From NCBI GenBank assembly GCA_900088475.1, contig FLMG01004331.1, positions 1-19,461 on the forward strand: DNA of 19,461 bases, given 5' to 3'. Under the pieces are notes generated by a model. That model ran no database searches, was not told where the DNA came from, and worked only from the letters and a program-made list of their open reading frames with translations. This document shows, in pieces, positions 1 to 8,847 of the stretch. The DNA is from Hyphochytrium catenoides. Taxonomy: Eukaryota > Sar > Hyphochytriomycetes > Hyphochytriales > Hyphochytriaceae. Position 1 is the stretch's first letter; each line of letters opens with the position of its first letter. Position numbers and translations under genes: made by a program.

Positions 1-31
1 AACCCCCAATATTAATTCAAAGTGCTCACCA

Positions 32-709
32 TCAAATAATAAAATCTAACAGAAGATGATGATGTGGCGCTCGCGACAGCTGGAAGGTTCTGATGGGGTT
101 GGGTTTCAACAAGCCTATGAAGGCCACTGCTCCTCTGCGTAGTGCCCTGATGGTTGCCTTCGGTGACAGAACTGCTATGGAGTCTCTCTGAGTGTCGTAT
201 CTAGCTCGTTGCGTTTCCTGTTTTTGTTGTGAGGTGCGGGGTCTGAGAGCGGGGTCGTGAAGGGCTATCGGGGAGATGCCACGAAGAGCAATCTTGTCGG
301 GTCCAAAGTATACGGTGTTTGATGTCCACTCGATGATAGGGTTATTCTTTATAAACAGCCAATCTTTGCACAGGATCGTGTCGAAGGCAATGTTAAATAC
401 GTGCAAATCGCATCGATCAATCGCCCCATCGGCCCAGTCAGTTGAAGGTCGGGTAGATCCATCAGCATAAGCAAATAATTCTTGGGTGGGCTTGGGTTCA
501 GTAGTAAGGCCAGTAAGTGATGCGACGTGTTCCCCGATAATGTTTCGTTGGCAACCGCTGTCTATCAGAGCGTGGAGGGTCACTCTATTGATATGTGCTA
601 GTAACAAGACTAGACCTGTATTGTCTGGTGGATTTGTGGTAGCTGCTGTGACCTCTAACTGGGAGACAACAGACGTGGAAGAAGAGGGTCGCGTTTGTCG
701 AAGTGGCAT
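32..709 (-). mobile_element. Ty3/gypsy-type retrotransposon retropepsin (pol fragment)
   Basis: This is an open frame of 225 codons on the minus strand. The same frame is open back to about 830. It has the layout of an LTR-retrotransposon aspartic protease: a hydrophobic strand, then the catalytic triad motif in LHALIDSGCQRNII (about residues 45-58). A YADGSTRP flap-like segment follows, and then the family-typical stretch DWLFIKNNPIIEWTSNTVYF (about residues 116-135). In intact elements this domain cuts the Gag-Pol polyprotein and is followed by reverse transcriptase, RNase H and integrase. Here a stop at 32 ends the frame, and any RT would lie left of the window, so I cannot tell whether the copy is complete. 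The apparent start at 709 is probably not a true initiator, because pro is normally made by fusion or frameshift from gag. Identification as retropepsin is confident; the gypsy assignment is inferred from the motif style. Confidence 0.8.
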
Positions 710-1040
710 CTTTGTTACAATGTGTATGGCACGTAACGCGACGGGTCCATGGCACTGGTTGATCGCAATGATGGTCAGCCGGGGAGGACTGTGGGGTTTC
801 GGGGTTCGGGGAATGTGGGCTGGGATAAGATATCAACGAAGGTGGAGAAATTCTACTTTCATTATTATATTCAGTCTCCTTAGGTGTGTTGGTTCCAGGG
901 TGTTGTGTGGCCCACTCAGCCCTGGAACGACCCATTTGGGCCTAGTGTGCGGTCCTGTTGGAGTCTTAGGGCAAAGCTATGTGGCCTACAAGCTGGCAAG
1001 CTTAACTACCCAAGTTTCAGCTCTAAACTCCCAGTAGAAG
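585..1040 (-). mobile_element. Degraded gag C-terminal region of the retroelement
   Basis: Upstream of the protease frame, a second minus-strand frame (935-585) encodes a Pro/Ser/Thr/His/Asn-rich, low-hydrophobicity segment typical of a gag tail. It overlaps the protease frame, which lies in the +1 frame relative to it, by about 250 nt. Just upstream (around 950-1010), all three frames are broken by stops. One reads CQLVGHIALP and a neighbouring one continues with CPKTPTGPH, which looks like a zinc knuckle split by frame disruptions. I infer a decayed gag joined to a still-open protease frame. No residue pattern beyond this is firm, so the knuckle is only suggested. Confidence 0.5.
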
Positions 1041-1074
1041 CCGAGATATGAAGAAAGGAAATGTCCCTGTTTAT
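963..1074. repeat. Direct repeat A, copy 1 (gag/knuckle region of the element)
   Basis: This segment of about 112 nt is nearly identical to 2016-2129 in the same orientation. Both contain the block ACAAGCTGGCAAGCTTAACT and the following CAAGTTTCAGCTC, and both end in CCCTGTTTAT. Only scattered substitutions and short indels separate the copies. Copy 1 sits at the gag end of the retroelement remnant, so repeat A is probably element-derived. Confidence 0.85.
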
Positions 1075-1146
1075 TGCGAGCCCGAAGGGCGAGCCTCAAT
1101 TTCAACCCACAGGGGCTTCAGCACAAATGGACTTTTTCGTGTTGTT

Positions 1147-1180
1147 GTCTGTGTGTCTGTCTGTCTGTCTGTCTGTCTGT
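1147..1180. repeat. (TCTG)n microsatellite
   Basis: This is a run of tandem TCTG/TGTC tetranucleotides, about six to seven near-perfect units, read directly from the sequence. Confidence 0.95.
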
Positions 1181-1514
1181 GAGCAAAATTTCACTATTTG
1201 GTTATTCACTAATCACTGTTTTGGCTTTTTCCTTTGGTTAGGGTCTGGATGTAATTTGGGTACATATAAAGGGGTTACAGTATAAGCGAAAGGGGGTTTA
1301 TGAAACTAACTCGAATTTGTAACGCGAGACGTATCACTATAAACGGAGACACATCGCGTGCGTCCACGCGAATTTGTGTTGTGTCCTCATTCTACCTGGG
1401 ACGCATCACCTCCTATCCGGTATATTTAGCTTTAGGAGCTGATTGTAGAGGTGACACGTCACGCAACTCCTGCAGCAGTCGAGATTTGAGAAAGTTTCAC
1501 CCTTCACTCACTCA

Positions 1515-1558
1515 GTCACTCACTCACGACTCTTCTGAAGAAAGCGTGGGTGAGCGAG
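1515..1558. repeat. Imperfect inverted repeat (hairpin)
   Basis: The arm at 1515-1528 (GTCACTCACTCACG) pairs with 1545-1558 (CGTGGGTGAGCGAG) at 11 of 14 positions, leaving a 16-nt loop. It lies in non-coding DNA next to retroelement debris. No poly-U tract or known function is apparent. Confidence 0.5.
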
Positions 1559-1767
1559 TAGAGAGATCCTTTAGAGTGTGCCTACCTAGAGGAAATAAAT
1601 GATAGAACTACACATATGATGTAGGAGGAATGAAGAGCTCCTGCTGTTACTTGTAGTTCTACAACAGGAAATCAGTGAGCCAAGCATCTTCGCTAATAAT
1701 GCAGCCGAAGGCTAGATTACGCGCTATTAACGTCGGGCGAGCCCTAGGCGAAGCCTAAAGCTATTGA

Positions 1768-1974
1768 TATCTACGGCTTATGGTCAGTACCCCAGGATAC
1801 CTCCAGGACTGACTATTCTAGACAGGGATATCTCTATAACTCCATAGCTTAGACTATATTGGGAATAGTTGGCATAGTCAGATTAGCTCTAGTTTATGGG
1901 ACCCCAGTTGGGCTTATAAGTAGAGCACTCTCATCTAATGACATTGTCCAATCATCCCATACAAATCCAACAGC
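1768..1974. repeat. Direct repeat B, copy 1 (possible short LTR)
   Basis: This unit of about 207 nt starts at TATCTACGGCTTATGGTCAG and ends near ATCCAACAGC. It is repeated at 2129-2333 in the same orientation with roughly 90 percent identity by eye. Both copies contain GGCATAGTCAGA, GCTCTAGTTTATGGGACCCC and GTAGAGCACTCTCATCTAAT. Two co-oriented copies 361 nt apart beside a retroelement fragment could be the LTRs of a very short non-autonomous element, or a local duplication. Clear TG...CA termini and target-site duplications were not found. Confidence 0.8.
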
Positions 1975-2015
1975 AATTGCCCCAAGGCGAGAGTTTGGAC
2001 CTTCTATATGTTGAA

Positions 2016-2129
2016 GTCTGAGGGCACAGCTATGTGGACTACAAGCTGGCAAGCTTAACTACCCAAGTTTCAGCTCCAAACTCCCAGTAGAAGCCGAGAT
2101 ATGCAGCAAACGAAATGTCCCCTGTTTAT
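2016..2129. repeat. Direct repeat A, copy 2
   Basis: This is the second copy of the 963-1074 segment. It is placed between the two B repeats and directly abuts copy 2 of B, with no spacer. On the minus strand one frame reads CQLVVHIAVPSD, the counterpart of CQLVGHIALP in copy 1, so it carries the same broken gag segment. Confidence 0.85.
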
Positions 2130-2333
2130 ATCTATGGCTTATGGTCAGTACCCCGGAATACCTTCAGGACTGACTATTCTAGACAGGGATATCTCGTAAA
2201 TCCATATCTTAGACTTTATTAAGAATAGTTGGCATAGTCAGAATAGCTCTAGTTTATGGGACCCCGGTTGGGCTTATAAGTAGAGCACTCTCATCTAATG
2301 ACATTGTCCAATCATCCCATACAATCCAACAGC
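2129..2333. repeat. Direct repeat B, copy 2 (possible short LTR)
   Basis: This is the second B copy, of about 205 nt. It differs from copy 1 by single substitutions and a few 1-2 nt indels, for example ACAATCC against ACAAATCC near its end. Similarity stops just after CCAACAGC in both copies, which gives a sharp right boundary. Confidence 0.8.
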
Positions 2334-5221
2334 TATAATCAAATGCAAACAGCCAATCTCGTTGCGCACGGGCATCCGCACCTCACCCCATGAACTCAGA
2401 TTCCTATATATTTTAGAAGTGGGACATTATGAACTGAACAAGACTGTTTCACTGAGAACCTCACATTTACTTCATTCGGGACGACAGCAAAGAACAGTTC
2501 TCTACAAAAGTCGTGACACGCTGACAAATACCACCGTGGCGACCACCACCTGTCTCGAGGTCCCTCTTCAAAATACTCGCGACGATGGGCCTTTGGGGAA
2601 CGTTTGCTACTTGACATCATGCCATTAGGTGCTGCAGTACTCAGGCCTCAATGACAGTTGAGATTACAATCATGGCAACGGCCACGTGGAACCTTGGAAT
2701 CACGCAGAGGATACTACTCTTGGGTTACAAACGGGGATTTATAGTTACAAGCAGACGTTTTGAGTGTAATAACACGGAAGGGTTACAATGAGATAGCATG
2801 GCTGGGAAGAGCTCAAGACTGGGGCAAAAGCCATGTAGGAGAGGATGCCTAGAGATAAGCAACCATGTAGGCGCCAAGCTGCATCAATCACTGGATGTCC
2901 GAAAGGAAGAGTGGTGTAGACAGGATGAGCAGCATTAACACAGATCCTCTTTTCTCTTCCTACTTCTTCTGGTGGCAATGAACACGGCAGTCCCTCGTTG
3001 ACAGCGCTCGAGCTTCTCTTTCTCATCTCTAGTGACCGATCCTCCTGATGATGAGAATCTGGCGGAAGTCAAGGCGGTCACGGAGCCGTTGAGACGTCTA
3101 CCTCAGATGGATAGGCGACAAAGAGGAAGCTAAATCGAAGCTCGCAGCCAGGCGGAGAACTAGTAGAGGTTGGCGGCCAAGAGAGTACCAGAAGACGTGC
3201 GCTGGGTTAAAGAAGTTCATTCAGCCTTTAAGTTCCTAATCGAAATGAAACGTAAGGGAGGCAAATTCCAGGCACCACCGCCATCAGCCCTGCATATTTG
3301 TGGCAGAAGGGACATGGACCTTCATTAGAAGGGGAGGCAAGGAATGAGAGGAGAGAGAAGTGATATGACAGTTGTCGAGAGAACGGAGGGTGGAGAGAGA
3401 GCAAGGGAAACTAGTGTTGACTGCCACTAACTAACCATCAAACAACAACTCGTGGAACCGCCAGAAGGGAGAAAACGGAAGAGGCGAAGCGGCGCTAGGG
3501 GGATCTGTTGCTGAGAGTGGGGACAAAGAGAAGCAGATGAGAGACGGCGTCAATACTACTAGCCCTTGTCTTCAGAGGAGCGGCAGGAGGTAGACGGACA
3601 GGGCTTTGCTAATAACGAGAAGAAAGAATCATGACGGTGATAATGGAAAGACTCAGAGGGGGTCTAGAAGGCAGGAAAGAGTTCTAGAAGGAAGAGAGGG
3701 GAGACGTAAACTGCGCTTGTAAAGGAATGGCTAAGAGTCAAGGGTCTTCACAGTGTTTTTTCTTGTCTCTCCTGGTTATTGATTTCTTCTCCCATTTGTG
3801 GTGGTTCCTCTGTCTGTCGTTGTCGTCCTCTTTCCTGTCCTTCCGCCACTATCATGGCTTAGGAGCACTCAAAGGCTTCGAATAGAGAGAGAACCTTCCG
3901 ACACAGAGACCTTCAACGGCGATGGGAAAGGGAGGAGGACTATCTACCTCTCTAAACCCTTCGCTGTCACTCTCTTGTTGTTCGAACTCCGCTCCTATCT
4001 CACGGCCAGATTAGGGGAGCGAGGAAGCAGAAGAGTAGGCAGGAAAACGTTGAGATTGATGACGGATAAGAGGAAGAGAAGACAAAAACGAAAGCTCGTC
4101 CTGGTGGGCTGCTGGCTTTCTCCGCTTGGCTTCTTCTCTGCCCTCTGCTATCGACCCACCGTCTGCTCCTTCTTTCCCGTTCTGTTGGCATGGCAGAGAC
4201 TGCTTTCTTCGGCACATGGTAGGGAGAGACATCTTGGTAGTACACAGTAACCTCCCTCAGGCCACAAAGGAAACCAGAAGTCGGCTCCGTGGCGGTGGAG
4301 AAGATTTTGCTTGTTCACCTGCTGCCCCAGAGAAACAGCCAGAACAGCAATAGGAAGAGATTCAGAGAAGTGGGTGGTAAGTGTTCAACGAGGGAAAGAG
4401 GAAAAAGGAAGAGACAAAGAGCGAGAAGGTTAAAAAGGATCCAGATTGTTTAGAGCCAGACAGAGCAGGGCAAGGTTATTATTAAGGGAAAGAGAAGAGC
4501 CTGCAGGGAAGCTGAACCTCCATTGACGTTTTGTCTTTACCCAGCGAAGATTGTTCTGTTGCCTCAGTCATGACGAGGAGCCTACAGACCATATGTAATA
4601 ATGGCACAGACGGAGATCCATGCAGCAACCTCGATGGGAAAGGAGACTGAATTAATGGCAGGATGCTTACGATCTCACTAGAGGAGGGCTTGAAAGCGTC
4701 TCACGAGTTTTATGCTAGGAAGCACACAAGAGCAGGTCCAAAACCGATACATTTTCTGTCAGATTACGTCCCACTATCATTCGTGGTAAAGGGTCTGCAT
4801 CCTCCTGCGGGAGGATCCATAGCACAACAGTGAAAAGGCTTGGTGTGTTGCTGATCGCTTAGTATAAGTTAAGGCTCGCCTTTGTCAACCTGTTCGTCTA
4901 GTGACCTGCGACATCCCGAAGCCTGGCATGCCGCCCACCATCCCAATGACCGCGCCACATGAACCCATTCTCGGACTCTGGTGCCCCGCTTCATTGTGAG
5001 TGCGTCCCTAGGCGGCCGTTCGCAAGGCATCGCTAGTTCAATTTTATTAAACACACGTAGGTAAACTGTGGCCTCCAGTTTTAGATATAGCAACCTCAGC
5101 TGCTACATCTATTCGCTGACAGTACAGAAAGCACTAACGAGCGAGAGCTGTTTGATCACAGATTTTTGGACCCCGCTCCGTCTAGAGCTATTGGCCTATA
5201 CCGTGCGCTTGCTCTTCAGCG
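2334..5221. other. Long stretch with no recognised gene
   Basis: Open frames here are short (at most about 150 codons), are rich in Arg/Ser/Leu, and match no family I recognise. From about 3300 to 3720 the plus strand is strongly purine-rich. Around 4990-4890 on the minus strand one frame reads GAVIGMVGGMPGF, a membrane-like glycine-rich piece, but it has no supported start, splice partners or extension. The right end holds the 3' flank of the hydrolase gene. It could hide exons of an unknown gene, but I cannot support one. Confidence 0.5.
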
Positions 5222-8200
5222 TTAGAGCTTCAAAGTGCCTAGTCTCCTAGTGGTCTTGACCACCATGGCGCTGAATAACTGGGGACTGTCAAGGAAGACT
5301 TGATGGCACGCATACGGAACCAAGAGGAAGTCCGCAGGTTTCCCTTCTTTCCTTAATGTCTCCACCACCGCGTGCCCATGCTCTTTCGTCATCCAGTCCG
5401 GCCCTCCTCCATACCTGCATGCAGATTGCCGAATCGAGAAAAATCGTAAGAAGCAGATGTCTGGAGCCTAACCTGAGCAATAACGACAAGGAAGAACTCG
5501 GAGAGATCAAGCAAGTAGCATAGGGCAATAAAGAGTCAGTAAAGTTTACAAAGCGCGCTGTCCCGCTGCTGCTCTTACATGACCGACAGAGGGCAAGAGA
5601 GAGCTCCCGGCAGGAGGATGACTCTGTCCAATGGCCGACGGGCATAGGCTCCTGGAGCTAAGATCAAGGGAAGACAGAGTTCTGCCGAGGGCTCATGCAC
5701 CCAGCTCTGATATGCGTAGGCGATGAGCAGGTCGAGATCCACCTCCCCTGACCGAAGATAGCTAGACTTTGGCATCCACTACTCAGGAGAAAGGAGAGGT
5801 AAGAAAGATAGGCATCGAATCATGACCGACAGAACCAAGCATTCTGACGTATCTTTGCTCTCCACTGAAAGTGGGAATAGGACACATCGTCCGCGGAGAG
5901 CAGTAGATCTTGAAAGTAGAGGAAATGGAAGGAAAGTGCAAACATAAGCCCACTGTCAGGAGTAAGCCGCCCAATTCTTGTTCCCGCACCTCCATTCTCC
6001 TCTTCGCTATCGTTCCCAGCAGCCATGGCCCGAGCGGTCCTGCCCATCGTACCAGCGCCATCGGACCGATCGCCAGGCCCCACACGGCAGTGACTAAACG
6101 ACCAGCTAAGTCGTTCCGAGCGAGAGCGTTTATTTCTGGCCCGGCACCCATTCCCGCTGGGCTTGCTGGATAATGGTGAACCAGGACGGAAGGTCAGAAA
6201 CTAGTCAGTAAGCAAGGTAATATGTAAGAATACTACGGGTTTCATACGAAGGAAAAGAGATGTTGAATAGAGAGTAAGCCTTCAAGACCCAGACAAGATT
6301 CCCCATAAAGCACCGCTGCGTCAGGAGAGCTTCCAAGAGATAAGTCTGCCGGGTTCTTCCTAGCCGCTTGGGTCGTGTGTACTTACCAAGGATCAAATGC
6401 AAGACCCTCTCTCTGTGTCTCAGAGCGTAGTAGGTGGAATAGATCGCTCTGCAGAGAGCAGTCACGTAGCATGAGAGGGCCGAACGTAGACGGTTAACCA
6501 ACAAGCATTACGTCTTCAGAGGAAAACCAGCCGCTCTCGAGCGACGGCTATATGGAGAAAACAGACAGCGCGATGCAAGTATATAGATAGTCAGGCTAAC
6601 GGACGGATATTCGGAGACGACGACAACGACAACTAGCAAAGCAGTGGCTATTCAACGGCCATTGATGGAAGCAAGTTGACGTATCCTTCTTGTGCCAGAG
6701 AAGAGTAGGCCTTACCCCATGCTATGTCCCAGTAATATGAACTGTTCCAGTCCCATGGCCTTTCTCCAATGTTCAAGTGGGTCAACAAAGAAGTCGATAG
6801 CCTCATCAAACTGGCGGGAGAATAGAGAGGAAATCAGCCCAGAGAGGTGGACATGGCGGCGGAGAAGAGGAGGTTAGACCTTTGAGAGACATTGCTGCCG
6901 TGATAGGACAACGACATACAGAGATATCGACAGGAGGGTGGATCTACGGATGGACTCCATAATGGAGAAGATACAGAGTATAGAACCATGGCAAAAAGAA
7001 GCGGTTCGCGGTGACAGGACGGCAAATTGCTAACCTAGTACAGATGTTTTCGCCTGGTTGAAAGGAGACAGGAAAGAGAAGAGAGAGAAAGAGAAGAGAG
7101 GAGCCCCAGGAAGAAGAGTCCTAGCAAAAGAGATCGTTGCGGAAGAAGAACTAGGCTGATCCACTGACCGAGGAGGCTTTAAATGGCGGCCGGTGACTTC
7201 TTCCTACGCCCAACCATTCCACAGCGTACACCTCAAAGTGCCTAGCGAGGTAGGCTAGATTGGCTAACCAGAAGCCGTTTCCCGCCCCGAAACCGTGAAC
7301 GAGAACAAGGACGGGCGCAGCTGTTCCGCTCTTCTCTCCACCGAATCTCTCCACTCCGTCGAGGCTTGGGCTGTAAGGCACGCGTATGGTCCCCAGACCC
7401 GCTATGATCTTCTGTTCATAATGTAGCTGATGTTTTGCAACTACTTCTTTGTCTAGTAACTCCTTTTCCAGGGCCTCTAACTGGTCAAAGTATCGAGGAA
7501 CCCAGCACCGAAGAATAGAGCAAGCGACAACAATAGGGCTTAGCGCGGAGAGCACTAAGAGCAGCTCTGCGTTGGCGTGAAAGCGCTCGGGGAGTGCCAC
7601 ACCTTTCCATGCAGGTCAGAGGAGGAGTCACCATTTAAGAAGAACGTTGCGGAAAGTCAGCCAACGAAATAGAGTTGTTTCAAAGGTGGGGATCGATGGT
7701 GACTGCGGGCTAACAAGCTCAAGATTGATTGCGTTTGCGAGATAAGCAGTGACATCAGAGAGAAGATGAGGAACGATACCGTCAGCTGACTGGTCTGTCG
7801 GGGTGGAAAAGGTAGTGAAGAGTCATGAGAAGCTCCTAAGAAATGCGAGTGATGCTGCAGTCACCCTACCTGTAGCTGAGGCCTTCTTGATCCAAGCCTC
7901 AAGGACGAAGCACTTTGCCAGAACAAGAGCCAAATTGAACGCAAAAAAGATGGAAGAGAGTGCAACAGCCTTACTTCTCTGTCTAAAAGAAGTCAGGCCC
8001 CGTGAGAGTCCGACCATGAGAGTCAGCGTGGCTAGCAGCATGCAGGGGATATCTGGCAAGTGGAGTCAGAGACGCAGGGAGAAGAAACATTAGAACCATG
8101 GTTGACTTTGAAGAGGAGAAGACGGACAAGAAAAGTAAGAAACAAATAGCGATAGCGTGTGCCAAAAGAAGAGAGACCGAGAGAGCAAGAAGAGAAGAGA

Positions 8201-8729
8201 TAGAGGTTTCGGTGTCAAGGACGACAGCTGGAGAACATAGCACAAAGAAGGATAGAACCATGAACAAGAAAAGCACGCGAGTCTAGCTCTCAAAATCATG
8301 GCGCTCTCTCGTCGATGGTAAGATGTTATCCTCTCTTCAGAACATCAACCTACCTAGAAGAGTATTCTGAAAGTCGTAGCTTTCAATTATCCCTCCTCCA
8401 AACTTCAACTGTCCTCCAATGTGGGCCGGAAGATAACAGCCAAAGGTGACTATCGTCCAGCACAGCAGTGCCAGCACCCAGGGAGGCCTGGTGAGGATGA
8501 ACCCCAAAGCAATCCACATCGCTACGAAGGGCAGAACAACAGCAAGTCGAGTAATGTCGTCAAGGCTTATCCTCCTCCTGACGAAAGGACGCGGCGTTTG
8601 GACGTGTCCTCGGAGGCTATTGTCGTCTATCCTTCCAGTGTCTAGAGTGATGAATGGGTCCTCTCCATCCTCAGCCAAAGGATGAGAAGAGGGATAGGTA
8701 GGTCCCTTTTCATCTATTGCGCCGCCCAT
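5222..8729 (-). CDS. CGI-58/ABHD4-5-like alpha/beta hydrolase with N-terminal membrane module
   Basis: Phase-compatible exons lie at 8729-8354, 8052-7870, 7602-7169, 6810-6716, 6448-6387, 6165-about 5990, about 5761 (or 5747)-5579 and 5414-5222, giving about 560 aa. Exons 1-3 encode an acidic cytosolic-looking start, four to five hydrophobic helices (for example AVVLPFVAMWIALGFIL) and a linker. The hydrolase fold follows: oxyanion HGFGAGNGFW, nucleophile elbow GHSMG, YGGGPDWM with the likely acid, and HQVFLD with the catalytic His. HQVFLD also forms the HxxxxD motif linked to acyltransfer in CGI-58 proteins. The order and the RWAGPLGPW segment match ABHD5/plant CGI-58, which hydrolyse or acylate lysophospholipids or co-activate lipases. 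The serine is retained, unlike vertebrate ABHD5. The exon 6/7 join is unresolved. The membrane module could be a separate gene, but exon 2 (ACA-G) joins exon 3 (GT-GTG) in phase and exon 3 has no ATG of its own. Confidence 0.8.
8092..8100 (-). promoter_or_regulatory. Candidate branch-point region of hydrolase intron 1
   Basis: On the minus strand, CATGGTTCTAATG lies about 40 nt before the exon-2 acceptor (TTGCCAG, exon from 8052). It is followed by a pyrimidine-rich tract. The CTAAT core fits a eukaryotic branch point. This is an inference from position only. Confidence 0.35.
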
Positions 8730-8813
8730 ATTTGGTTAGGTCCGCACGATCCGGACAGCAGTCTATGTGAGCGTGGAGTAGAAGGGCGAAGGAACCGCAA
8801 GAAGTAGTACGAA

Positions 8814-8847
8814 AGGAGGCCGTGGCTCGGCCGAACCACTTCCTCCT
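8814..8847. repeat. Imperfect palindrome upstream of the hydrolase start
   Basis: AGGAGG-cc-GTGG is followed by a 10-nt centre containing TCGGCCGA, and then by CCAC-tt-CCTCCT. Arms of 6 and 4 bp flank a symmetric 2-nt mismatch. It lies about 85-118 nt upstream of the hydrolase ATG at 8729, so it would be in the promoter or 5' UTR. Function is unknown. Confidence 0.6.

Larger units (their letters stand above)
1041..1767. other. Non-coding repeat-like DNA between retroelement pieces
   Basis: No reading frame here resembles a protein. It holds a TCTG microsatellite, a stretch of short GC-rich inverted motifs (around 1077-1098 and 1733-1757, both with a GGCGAGCC core), and an imperfect hairpin at 1515-1558. 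Its position between the gag remnant and the B repeats suggests untranslated or LTR-adjacent retroelement sequence, but I recognise no defined LTR boundary. Confidence 0.4.

Noticed and set aside
3798-4353. Plus- and minus-strand frames of 75-150 codons
   Set aside because: They are overlapping, Arg/Ser/Pro-rich, biased by the purine skew, and resemble no family.
7823-8299. Frames other than the TM exon on both strands (for example a Ser/Phe/Leu-rich minus frame at 8276-7983)
   Set aside because: They cross the CT-rich intron 1 and are alternative-frame readings of intron plus exon 2.
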